Source: Eutypa lata
Lineage: Eukaryota; Ascomycota; Sordariomycetes; Xylariales; Diatrypaceae
NCBI GenBank assembly: GCA_022661535.1
Contig: JAKULF010000003.1
Location: forward strand, 1,178,001 to 1,242,000
DNA: 64,000 nucleotides
Direction of reading: 5' to 3'
The notes below the pieces were generated by a model that was not told where the DNA came from, did not search any database, and saw nothing but the letters and a program-made list of their open reading frames with translations. Position 1 is the first letter of the stretch. Every line of letters begins with the position of its first letter. The position numbers and the translations under genes are program-made. Below, piece after piece: positions 38,753 to 50,225 of the stretch.

Positions 38753-39593
38753 TGTATTTTAGTTTAGGGGTATACTTTGACTAGTATCCCAGGTGAATTC
38801 AAGCAGACTATAGGTAAGTAAGTAGAGGCTCTAGGTAGTTTATAGAAAGCAGCCCGACGATGCCATGGCCCTGCATGTCATCTTCAAGTAATCGATTTCT
38901 CATATGCACTTGCCTTAGGTACTAGTTATAGTCCCCTTAGTACCTACTATGTACCTACTATGTAGGTAGCTGATTTTAGGTTTGATGTTTCCCCTTCTAA
39001 ACACACGCGTCTCTTAAATGCAGGTACAATCTCATACAATACGTAGCGCTTTCTGTATTTAGGTATGCAGGTAGTTATTGTACTTTGTACATATTAATCA
39101 ATTAATCCTACTGTACCTCGTATTGAGGGGTCACATCTCATAGCGCGTTCTGGAGCAACACTATCTCGCTTATAGGCATGATTATATTCCTCTTATCGAA
39201 TTAGCCGATCTTAAGCCCCCATTATCATTCACGTATTAAAGAATATCAGAGCTTGGATAACTACCCCCACACCGACACCCCCGCTCTTAAAAGAAGTTGT
39301 CCAAGCGCGTCGCATTGATCAACATCGCGGGGTTGAATAGTACCCAAACCTTAGCGTGAATACTTCCACCTAGAATTCACATTTACTTACCTACATTAAC
39401 AGACACACTACCAGTCATTCACTTTCTATGTGTGTGCCTGGTCGTTGATTCTAACACATTTATTCATAGACGGTCCCAATTCTTTATCGACTACCGTTTC
39501 ATCTTATCTCACCAACTTAGGACGAAAACAACCCAAATTCCATCTAACTAATATAAACCTGAATACCCCAATAATTTGGTTCATTCATTCATC
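38753..39593. other. Divergent intergenic region rich in TAGGTA/TACCTA
   Basis: Shared promoter region of REV7 (minus) and KAP114 (plus). Repeated TACCTACTATGTA and TAGGTAG motifs cluster at about 38805-39075. No gene seen. Confidence 0.5.
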
Positions 39594-42500
39594 ATGGAGG
39601 ACCAGCTCGTCCAGGTCCTAGCAAACACCCAGCTGGCTGCCGAGGGCCCTCGGAAACAGGCCGAGCTCGACCTAAAGAATGCCCAGTCGAATCCAGCATA
39701 TCCTCTTTCTTTGGCTAATGTCGCCGGTCACTCTTCCGTTTCTGTTGACATTCGACAAGCTGCCCTTAGTTCCTTGAGACAATTCATCGAGCGAAACTGG
39801 AGCGGTGAGAGCGACGAAGGCCCAATCATCCCCATTGCAGATAGCATCAAGGAACAGATTCGCCCTGCAGTATTAGAACTTGCCATCAATGTCGATGACC
39901 GAAAAATCAAGACTGCTGCCAGGTAAGAAACACCTCTTCTTCTTTTTTTCTCTCTTGCGAAGACCAATTTCAATCTTTATCCTTGCTTTGGTGGGGGTCT
40001 AAGCTAACAGAGACGGTGCTGCAGTTACGCGGTTGGTAAGATCGCCAATGTTGACTTCCCGGACAGTTGGCCAACACTCCTCCCTACGCTTCTCAATATT
40101 ATCCCCACTGGGAATGATGGACAGATCCATGGTGCCCTCAAAGTCCTCGGCGATCTTGTCGATGAGAGCTTGAGTGACGATCAGTTCTTCTCCATGGCTC
40201 GCGACATCGTTAAGGTCGTATACGACGTTGCTCTAGATCAGAACCGAAAACCTATTCTACGGGCTCTTGCCATCGCTGTCTTCCGAGGATGCTTTTCCCT
40301 CATGGATATTATCAAAGAGGAACACCCCGAAGAAGTTCAGACATTCGCTGACCAGGCCTTGAAGGGATGGTTCCCTTTCTTTCTCCAAATACTGAAGCAG
40401 CGCCTACCCGATGCAGACACTCAGTCTAACGCACAACCAGAGGTCTGGAATGGATTGATCGCACTTAAATTACAGGTGGTGAAGTGTCTCCTCACTGTCA
40501 AGACCGTCTTTCCTCAGCTCTTGCTCCCTGAGACCCCACACTTCTTCCAATCTGTTTGGGAAGAGCTCTCGCTCCTCGAGTCATCATACGAGCAGATGTA
40601 CATAGAGAGTGGATCACAAGGAAGACTTGAGGACTCCGATGGTCTCCCTTATACCTTAGATTTCCTTATACTAGAGGAGCTCGACTTCTTGAACGGCTGC
40701 CTCAAAGCGCCCCCTGTTCGTAAGGAGCTTGACGGCCAGCTCAGTACTCACGCTTCTGCCCATGAGACGCCCTGGGTTCTTGACATAATGAAGCTTGCCA
40801 CTTCGTATGCTCGCATCACCAGAGAAGAGGAAGAGCTATGGGATATTGATGTGTCTTTATACCTCGCCGAGGAAACGTCGGTCAGTGCCAACTACACCCC
40901 TCGAACGGCATCAGGCGATCTCCTCATCAAGTTAGGCCACGACTGGTTGAACCAAGGAGCGCTGGAAGGTCTTTTTGCGTACACTAAGACTCTATTTTCC
41001 GGTAACCCAGCCTCGTGGAGAATGCAAGAAGCTGCACTTTACTTGCTTAACATGCTTGTCAGCGACTTTCTCGAAAGCAGCAAGCCTGTTTCTCCGGAAA
41101 TTACTCAGGCCTACCTCGAACTCGTCAACTATGCGGTCAACCAAGCAGACCAACCTCTCCTACGAGGCCGGGGGTATCTACTTGCGGGGCTATTCATTCA
41201 ATGTAATGGAATGGCTGCAGCACTGATGGATCGAACTATTGAAGCCATCACGGCAGAAGAATCTGAGCTGGTCCAGGTGGCTTGCATAAAGGCGGCTGAA
41301 GGCTTCATCAAGGGCGATTTCGATGGCAATGGCCCAGGCCGCAACCCGGAAACTCAGGCCAAGGTGGTTAACGCTATTTCTCAGTGGATTTCAGGAAAGG
41401 ACATGACCGATATCGAGGATGCAGACGACCTGCTAGTGACCTTGGCGGAAACCCTTCGAGCCGCCATTTTCATCGATACTCGGATCGCCATATCCAACAA
41501 TTTCTCTGCTTTAGATCTCCTCTTCTTGATTGCTAAGCATGCCGCCACGAATTTCCAGGTAAGTCATCAATCCTCCCATCAATTACGAGACCCACTAAAT
41601 ACCCTTCGTCTTCCCTAAACCACACTCTTCCAAGAATATTGCTGACATGTTGTGCCCCTATAGGTTACAATGCTCATCTGCGAAGCCTTCGAGGATCTCG
41701 TCCAGGCCATGCCAGATCCTGTATCGTATCAGGCTCTCTGCCAGAAGGTCTTGCCCTCGTTAATCGGTGCATTTGATGTAGCTAATGTCACGTCGGATGA
41801 TCCATTAGTTACTGTAAGTCCACTAAGTTTCTGTGTCGTTGCTATTACAAGCCGAGGTACATGTAGGCAAGAGATAACTAATCATTGTCATTATATAGTT
41901 TGCGACAGAGCTAATGACTTCTCTAACTCAATACGGCTCGGAGCCACTTCCTCCCGGTTTCGTTGCCACTGCGCTACCCAAGCTGAGCAAGTTGCTAATG
42001 GAAAGCACTGAGGGCGAAATCCTACGACCGGCTGCTGAATCGGTTAAGTACCTCCTCTCTCATGACCACGAACAGATGTTCAACTACCGCGACGAGAATG
42101 GAAGGTCCGGCCTGGAGGTTTGCCTCCATATTATTGACCGTCTCCTCGGCACCACCATTGAAGATAATGCTGCTTCCGAGGTTGGCGGCCTTGCTGCTGA
42201 ACTAGTTGAAAAAGCAGGTCATGAACGTCTAGGTCCATTCTTGCCCCAGCTGCTACGGGCCGTGGCCACTCGTCTAGCCACCGCCGAAGCCGCATCTTTC
42301 ATACAATCGCTCATCCTCGTCTTTGCGAGACTTTCTCTTGTCGGCGCCCATGACGTTGTTGATTTCCTCAGCTCCATTGAAATCGAGGGCCAGAGTGGTT
42401 TGCAAGTTGTTCTGGGCAAATGGTTGGAGAACTCAGTGAACTTTGCTGGTTATGAGGAGATCAGACAGAAGTAAGTCTAGTCAAAATCCATGTATCCTTT

Positions 42501-43035
42501 CTATACTAACAGTTTCAACAGCGTCATCGCTCTTTCGAAGATATATAGTCTCAACGACCCTCGCGTAACTCAAACAATGGTAAGGGGCAACCTCATAGTT
42601 CCGGAAAGTGATAGGATCATGACTAGATCTCGGTCCAAGCAGAACCCGGATCAATACACCATTATACCCGCACCCCTGAAGATTCTTAAGGTCTTAATCG
42701 AGGAACTCCTCTCGGCTTCCGGTGTGCAAAGCGCTGCCGTCGCTGCGGCAGCTGCAGCGGCCGACTTCGCCGACGAAGAGAACGATGACGACGGCTGGGA
42801 GGACGACCCGGACATGGTGGACCTTAGCCTTGGCGGCACTAAGAACAGCCTGATGAGCTACTTCGACCAGAGCAACCTGCGACATAGGGACGATGAGACG
42901 CAGGCTTACCTAACCGAGTTCTTCGTCCAGGCCGCGCGGGACAACGTAGCTGGTTTCAGCGAGTGGTACAACAACTTTACAGACGACGAGAAGGCGAAGT
43001 TGAGTGAGATGGCGAACGCACAACAGCAGTCCTAG
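39594..43035 (+). CDS. KAP114: Importin-beta family karyopherin, importin-9/Kap114 type
   Basis: Exons 39594-39922, 40025-41558, 41664-41813, 41899-42470 and 42522-43035 join in phase to 1,032 aa. The protein is a HEAT-repeat nuclear import receptor. The N-terminus MEDQLVQVLANTQLAAEGPRKQAELDL with QFIERNW is the importin-beta N-terminal (Ran-binding) domain. Importin-9/Kap114 carries histones H2A-H2B, TBP and proteasome parts into the nucleus and also chaperones histones. Supporting features are the late acidic stretch DEENDDDGWEDDPDMVDL, which corresponds to the acidic loop of this subfamily, and the end FSEWYNNFTDDEKAKLSEM. Length matches the family. An Ala-rich run (about residues 925-935) precedes the acidic loop. 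Confidence 0.93.
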
Positions 43036-44031
43036 GAAGCTGCGCGGCAGCGAGGGTTCCCCATTCAATCAACCGTTGTGGTACCAAACCTTTTCGATTC
43101 TGGTATGTTCTGTTCTGGGCAATGATGGAGGGGGGCTGGCCATCGTTGTATATCCATGGCGAGCAACGAAATTTTTCCCTATCAATCGAGTTTGGTGCTT
43201 CTTGTCCAGAATATCGACTTGGCATACGGCTTGGTAGAGCATACCTAGGAACAGCCTTTGGTATATGATACGAGAGACAGCGGACGATAGGTCGCCAGTC
43301 CAGTGCTCGACCCCTTTTTTTGTTCTCAAGGAAGGGATGCTTTCCCTAGCACTTGATGGTAGGTAATTGTACATAGATCGATCACACACGAGGCAGCTAT
43401 ATGCTAGGGGAAGCGATTCCCTTTTCGGCGGTAATTCCTGCAAATAGGGAGTCTAATTGCTAAGTGAAGAAAAAAAAAGGCCTGTATTAGGTAGACTAGA
43501 ATGTCTTCATGTCAATAAGAGATGTTCATTTTATGATTGTAAGAAGGTATTGCCTAATGTCTAATTGTTGATTTACATTTCTATACGAAAAGCCACCACC
43601 GTTTATATCATGTTATAATACGTTTTGCCTTGCATAGGTAGAAGTGAGTACCACTACAATGTACAAAACGAAGGGGCAATAACCAACTACGACGCTCGTC
43701 AAGAACAACCAGTCACGTCTTATTAATGTGCAAATATTCATGATAAGAAGCAAACGTGGCCATACGCATACTAGTGAATACTTAGTATGAAACAGATAAT
43801 AATATTACAGTTTCCCAGGTTCATTAAGTAGTAGTTACTAAGTAGGTAACATTATCATGTCCTTCCTTTCCTGGCTCGCTCTGTCTTCATTTCCGTCGTA
43901 ACGTCGTAGGGTTGGTTCCTTCATAAAAAATACATCCATGTAGGCTTTTTCTTCTTCTTCTTTTCTCTCTTCTTCCCTCGTTCACTGATCGGTCACAAAT
44001 CTCGGTCTTTCCCTCCTCACACGAGGGCAAA
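43036..44031. other. Convergent 3' intergenic region
   Basis: Between KAP114 and the PI31-like gene. AT-rich with no recognisable gene; a CTT run lies near 43950-43962. Confidence 0.4.
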
Positions 44032-45381
44032 TCAGATGATATCCCCGCCACCGAAACCACCGAAACCACCAAACCCGCCACCACTGCCTCCACCAAACGG
44101 CCCACCACCACCGCGCCCGCGCCCACGTCCCCCAAGCCTCGGCACGCCCCCAGGGCCCAGGGGATCATACCGCGCACCAGGCGGGACCTGCAGATCATCG
44201 AAGTCATCGCCACCATCACCAAAACCACCAACTCCCCCAGCACCACCGAACAGCGGATCATCGAAACTAGGATGCATACCGCGACGACCACCACCAGGTC
44301 TTGGAAATCCTCCCAATCCTCCTCCTCCGCCACCACCAACACGTAGAGGATCATGCGGGCCCAGCGGAGGCGGATTCAGATCGTCCTCGCCAATATTGCC
44401 AAACGGCGTGCGTCCCCCTCCCCCCAGGGGCTGCGGGACACCACTGCCGCGCGGCGGCCGGTTGATGTCGTACGGGTCCTCGAAGCCGGGGGGCGGGAAG
44501 TCGCCCGCGGGGACGATCGGGTTGCGCGGCTGCGGGTCCAGCGGGTCGTCGAAGGGGTACGGCTGCGCGGGTCGGGGTTCGCCACCGCCGGGCAGTGGAT
44601 GTGGTATCTGTGGGTGGCGGGGGCCCCCCCTGCGACCCGTCTCGTCGGCATCGTCGCGCGCAGCTCTGTCGTCCGGGGATGACTCCTCGTAGCCTTCTTT
44701 TTGCAGCGATGGGATCAGCTTCTGCACGATCTGGACTTTGATCAGGTTGGCGAGGTCGGCGACGCGCGCCTCGGAGATCATCACGTCGCGCAGCTTCCGG
44801 GGGAGGTCGGAGCGGTCCTCCTCTCGCTCGCCACTGCTCGTGCTCTCCGTGTTCTCCGTGTTGTCCCCGGCAAGATCCGCATCCCCGCCAGCTCCGCTAG
44901 TGCTACTACCTCTCCTACTATTACCACCACTACCGCCCACGAGGGCGATCCGCACAGGCAGCGCGGCATTAGAGACGAAATCGCGAATGACGACCTCGGA
45001 GCGGGCGATGCGGTCGTCGCCGACGGCGAGCCCGCGGATCTCGGCCTTGCCGCCCAGGCGGTCGACGCGGACGACGAACCGCAGGGCCGACTGGGCGTGC
45101 GCGTAGACGAACGAGTAGGTGTTGAAGGAGGCGTTCCAGCGGGCCGGCAGGCGCGGCGCCACGGCGCGGCACCCGGCCTCGTCCGGCTGGTCCTCGTCGA
45201 ACCCCAGCAGCCGGAAGTCCAGGGACGCCATGCACGCGTGCGCGAACAGCGCCAGCGCCTCGTGCGAGCTGCTCAGGTCCGACGTCGTGTCGCCCCGCGC
45301 GTGCGTCGGGAGTGCGTCCGCCATCCGCTGGAGGACCGCCGTCGGGTCCAGCGGGTTGGTGGTGCTTGTCGGTGGGGCCAT
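44032..45381 (-). CDS. PI31-like proteasome regulator
   Basis: Single exon, 449 aa. The N-terminal 190 residues form the PI31 N-terminal (FP) fold, with ALALFAHACMASLDFRLLGF and SFNTYSFVYAHAQSALRFVV. Ser/Gly-rich linker text separates it from LPRKLRDVMISEARVADL and KVQIVQKLIPSLQKEGY. The C-terminal half is disordered, made of Pro/Gly and Asp-Pro-Leu/Asp-Pro-Tyr blocks (FDDPLDPQPRNP, FEDPYDINRPPRG, FDDPLFGG, ARYDPLGPGG) and an Arg-Gly-Gly tail. This layout is that of fungal PI31/Fub1, which binds the 20S core and affects its assembly and transport. The final residues GGGDII do not form the usual hydrophobic-Tyr-X (HbYX) tail. GC-rich codons make the plus strand open as well. Confidence 0.88.
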   Translation of the reverse strand: MAPPTSTTNPLDPTAVLQRMADALPTHARGDTTSDLSSSHEALALFAHACMASLDFRLLGFDEDQPDEAGCRAVAPRLPARWNASFNTYSFVYAHAQSALRFVVRVDRLGGKAEIRGLAVGDDRIARSEVVIRDFVSNAALPVRIALVGGSGGNSRRGSSTSGAGGDADLAGDNTENTESTSSGEREEDRSDLPRKLRDVMISEARVADLANLIKVQIVQKLIPSLQKEGYEESSPDDRAARDDADETGRRGGPRHPQIPHPLPGGGEPRPAQPYPFDDPLDPQPRNPIVPAGDFPPPGFEDPYDINRPPRGSGVPQPLGGGGRTPFGNIGEDDLNPPPLGPHDPLRVGGGGGGGLGGFPRPGGGRRGMHPSFDDPLFGGAGGVGGFGDGGDDFDDLQVPPGARYDPLGPGGVPRLGGRGRGRGGGGPFGGGSGGGFGGFGGFGGGDII

Positions 45382-48300
45382 GGCTGCCTGGTTTGGTTTT
45401 GTCGTTGCTTTAATTGTTAACGAAGGGTAGATAGATGTGCGGGTAGGATTGTAGGGGTGGTTTAGAGGGGGTCAATAAGGTAGAAGAATCGACAAGAATC
45501 GATGATGTGATTGATTGATTGATTGAGGTAGTTGATTGCCAGATATAAATGGTTGCTGTATTTACTTATAGAGATGAGCAGGTAAAATGCAAACAGGACA
45601 GTGTCTTAGGTGTCATGGGTGAGTTGTCATGCCACAACCAAGTGACGTTAAATGTTAGCAAATCTGTTTCACCGGGGGTTATGTCATCGGCTGCTGCCTT
45701 TGGAGGTAGCCGATAAAGAAAGCTCACCTAACGGAGAACGGTAAGCTGCCATTGCTGCCTATAAACGATACGTGTAGCTTACGTATTGCGTATGTATGGC
45801 GAGGGGCGAAGGACAAGAGGGGTTTGGCGGGGGCGGGGTAGCTCGCTTGAGCTTAACCTTATCGTTCGTTACCTTAAACGGCAATCAGCCAAAATGACGG
45901 GATCAAACAGTGGCAAGACATAACTAAGTACCTAAGTACCAGGTGGTTAATGTAATGTTGGCAGTCGCAGCTATCTCTCTACAAGATTCGTATATAGTCA
46001 TCGGACTTCAATACAATTCAACGGAAGAGCAGTGTTCGTATGGCAAAATATCATCGAATTCTTTTCTTTTGCTCCTTATATAACTATACGAATACGTACC
46101 TCGTTATCTGTAGTTCAGCCCTATAAAAGCCTTGGCAGTGGCCCCTGCAAATGCCAAGGGGCTAACGTCTATTGTCGTTTCGAATTAAAGTGTCGCCGCC
46201 CCACTTACGAACCTTAGCACATATATATTTAAAATCAATTTTAATTTTTAAAATTACCTTTTTCGTATTTAAATATTTAAGTTAATATAAAAATTATAAA
46301 ATTATAAAAAATATTATTATAATTATTAATAAAATTATATATAAAAATTATTTTTATTTTTATAAATATTATAATAAATAATTTTAATTTTATAAATAAA
46401 TTAATTAAATAAAAAAAATTTATAATTATTTAATAATTTTTAATAATTATTATAAATTTAATAAATTATTAATAATTATATTAATACGTTTATAAAATTA
46501 ATTTTATATATATAATAATTATAAATTCGTAATAAATATATATAAATAAAATTATTAAAAATAATTATTATAATATTTTTTATAATTTTATAATCTTTAT
46601 ATTAACTTAAATATATAAATCCGAAAAAGGTAACTTTAATATATTAAAATCGAATTCATATATATATGCCAAGATTCGTAAGTAAGGCGGCGATATTTTA
46701 ATTCGAAACGACAGTATGTAAGGGTTTGCTCTTTGTTATACGAGAAAGCTTTAACTACACGTGTAGTATGTATAGAACCATCCCGTATAAAAATACTATA
46801 TAATAGATAAGTCTGATTGTTTCACTATCTAAATACTTAGGTATTGCTACTAGTAGCTTGGTGAAAACTTCGCGAGCGTCTTTTCCAATTTCATGTGTCT
46901 CTTGACGACATGATCAAACGTAGCATACTCTTCCAAGCCGACGTATTATCTTATAGCGAACCTAGGCAAAATGAATATCCCAGCAGACGAAATCCGAGAG
47001 AAATTCAATGGCAGCAACTGGATTGCCTTTAGTTCTCTGGCTAGCTTAAAATATCTAAACGCACAAGTGTAAGGCACGATTAGTAAGTAGTTCCTGAGTT
47101 GTTGAATCGTGAATAGAAAGTGGTGGGTGGGCGCCAGGGGAGTGGTGCGTAAGACTGGTGTTCGACTTAGCAGTGCTCTATTTTAGTCCGATATAAAGTG
47201 TGGGACAGGACTGAGCAGATGGTGGCTCGAAGCTTACCATATTGTACGCATCTACCCAGTTAGAACAGGGCAGATGTCTTCTCTCGCGAAACGGTCAAAA
47301 CTATCATCGTCACGCTCCAAGGCGTCTAGACGCTTCATATACTTCTCGCCTTCGACCCGAGGTCGGTCCCTCTTTATACTCGGCATATAGGAGTTGGCGG
47401 AATTTTATCCTACTCATAATCCTAGGACTGTTGCGTTTGTGTGCTGCATTTTGGCTGTCAAACCATTTTGCTTATACTATTCGGACCCCCTCGATATCGT
47501 ACCGCACTCTGAAGCCCTGGATGACAGTACAAATATGAGGCCAGAGACTGGAATGTCACTCGACGGCCTAATCGATTTGCCCGAAACTAAGGCCGTATCC
47601 CAATCCCGGTATCGCTCAGTATCATCCTGATCGAGCCGATTATTCTGGTCTTTTTATGTTGTTACACTTCTTGGACCATTGTATCTCTCGGTCATCCGAA
47701 TGTTTCCTATCGGCACCCGGAGGCAACGCGGTCTACTAGACGCTAGTAAAAACCATAAGACCACGTCTGGTCCATAAGCTCTCGATTCCAAGTATCTACG
47801 GATTTCCTTGGACGACTTCGTCCACCATAATGGCACTACTTGGCTCCAGTGGAGAACAGGGGTGATGAGTATCGTTGCAGGTGAATAAGAAAAAGAATTT
47901 ACCATAAAATGTAATACACTATCTTTAGCAAGGTATACCATAATTTAAATAGATAAAATGAAACATATGTCTAAGATACTTACATTTGTTTTTAAGAACG
48001 CTTCCAATCTCGTTCTGCGTTCCGTCCTTGACCTATTTTTTAAAACGCTGTTATAAATATCAAAACGCTTAAATTTAAAGACACTTCTAGCGTTACCATT
48101 TTCGGATTTATTTCTTGTTAGCTTGAAGTCATTATTGTTTAGAGGAAATACACATTTCAAAGGTCCTCCAAGGGCACGTTTGATATGATGGAATAACCCA
48201 GAACCCGACGTCATCCACCTGAACTATAAGAGTAATGCCATGCTAAATTGTAATAGAAAGGACAATAGGATGGAAGGCATCTGAACGAGTGTGTTAATTT

Positions 48301-50225
48301 GCCTGGGGATGTGTCAAGACCCGGAAAATGCCAAGCAGTTAGTTGTCATAGATGAGGATGAACTGCCCGACCAAAGTTCGACCGAACCACCCATGGCTGC
48401 CATGCCAGCATTTAGTTGCAGTAGGTATACAACATGTGACCAGAACACAAAGCAACCCCATTTCACGCTGCATATGGTGTTGACCATTATAGGATCAGCT
48501 CTGCATAGGTTAGATGTAGAAGACCCACAATCCGTTGTTTGGAGTAACTATAGGAGCGTCATGAATGCCGAACATAAGTGCAGAAACAGTAAGGCCTAAT
48601 CACTATCTGCTTGTTTTTGTCTTAATGAAACGTTAAGAACTAAGGCAAAGTTACACCGCATGTACTGCATTGCATAAATGTATTCCTACGAGGGGGCAGA
48701 ACGTTGGTCGATGAGGCTCAATGTGTGGCTTGGAGTAGTTGATCTAAGAAAGTAAAGTATACTCGACCCCTTGTTTTATTATAGGAGGAGCACTCATATT
48801 GAATGGGTCGATGACTTTGCCATTCCTATAACCGCCTTTACTCAAGAGCTATATTCACTCTTTTAACATTTCTTATTCCATTTATCTCGCATTCAGCTGT
48901 CGACCAAGTGTATATACTTATATGTTTCATGTTAACGATAAGTAGTTATATCGATCAAAAGTATTCCGTCGAAGTCCTCTTTCGCTGGGTAGTGGAGAGC
49001 CCTCCTACAATAAAACAAGGGTTCGAGTGTACATCTGTCCGAAGATTCGCTTTTTGTTGCGAACTTAAAATGAATACCTGTAACAACAATACAAAAGACG
49101 AATGAAATCAATCACCATCGCTTCGAATCCTTTCAATCTATAGATTATGAAATTATTGACAGGCCAATAAAGGTCAACTATAAAGGTCAACTATAAAGGA
49201 TCAACATTTTTCATGCCAAACGAATCAAAACTTTTGAGCTTATCATCACAAACACTCCACATCTGGACCTTAGTTCGCAGATCCTATAGTAGTTTAGTTC
49301 GTACAGGGGTCGATGATCACGGACGTGGCATTCGGGCTAACGATGCGGTCCGGGCTGCGGTCCGGGCCTTGTATAGTACGACATATCTGCAGCACAACGT
49401 CGCACCGAAGGAGCCGCAAGCATTGGCAATGCCTAATGAGGAACCGGACCTGAGTAACGAGGGGTTCTGACCAAAGATTTTTACCGCCTGACCCTGTGGC
49501 CGTAGATTGGTAATGCCAAAGTGCACTTTTCATCAATACGGCCGGAAGCGGCTTCAAGCATTACGCCGACTGAATGTCGGCTCATTACAAGGGGTGGCGT
49601 AGAACGGGCCAGTGAAACTGCTGCTGTCCGTGCCGAAATAGGAGCTTTCCCTGCCATGATTATAATGATGTAGACAAACAACTGCTTTCTCTTTTCCATA
49701 CCGTCCAAAAGAATACACGTAGTAAATGAACCTATTTACGAAATGAACCTCATAATGAACCTTTTTCGTTTCATTGAATATTGGTGACTATTTGTATCTC
49801 TCATTGAAAGTTGTATTATCTGGATCTCAATACTGAGCCTCTGGGAAAGGGGGGAGATAGGGGGGAGGAGGGGAGTGGGCAGTTCAACGGGTGGGCGGAG
49901 CGTAGGCCGTAGGGATGCTGGAATAGATAGTCGCGCAATATATCTGGTAATAACACGAAAAGTAACCCAGATAATGTAGTAAGCTACTCACTACTGTCAT
50001 TCACAATGCAGCTAGGGTTGAATCCTCACAAGACGTTTCCATGGTTCGGTTCTGTACGACGTATTCGCTGGTTACATAGAATGCCATTTTTGTATTAATA
50101 GGACCTCGACAGAAGGTCACTAGAATTAATGAGATAGACATCTCAAGACTATAGTAGAATTATAAACTGTGTTTGAACGTAGAAGCTTGATTTCTTTTTC
50201 GTCCAAGCTCTGGTTTACCATCAAG
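45382..50225. other. 4.8-kb gene-free, repeat-scarred spacer upstream of PKS
   Basis: Between the PI31-like gene and the PKS. It contains an ATTG repeat near 45509-45527, the AT-rich foldback element at 46171-46716 and several short frames without motifs (for example 47394-47630, 48291-48599, 49213-49470). Around 49300-49620 the GC content rises and both strands stay open, which may mark a decayed gene. No intact gene recognised. Confidence 0.6.
46171..46716. mobile_element. Foldback MITE-like element with RIP-type changes
   Basis: The left arm begins TGTCGTTTCGAATTAAAG at 46173. The right arm ends at 46713 with the reverse complement, CGAAACGACA. The arms stay complementary inward past TCGCCGCC, ACTTACGAA and TTACCTTTTTCG to GTTAATATAAA and ATTATAAAATTATAAAAAAT, so nearly the whole element is a hairpin of about 540 bp. 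The interior is almost pure A/T. Differences between the outer arms are nearly all C/T or G/A transitions, many at CpA or TpG, as expected for repeat-induced point mutation. No coding capacity is present, so a non-autonomous DNA transposon or foldback element is likely. The true ends may lie further out, since weak similarity continues for tens of bases; no clear target-site duplication was found. Confidence 0.75.

Noticed and set aside
46200..46700. Possible mitochondrial DNA insertion or centromere fragment because of extreme A/T content
   Set aside because: The sequence is an inverted repeat with GC-containing ends and RIP-like differences, which fits a foldback element better. It is also only about 540 bp long.
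49115..49130. CTTCGAATCC as a tRNA B box
   Set aside because: Upstream DNA is AT-rich with no acceptor-stem pairing or A box.
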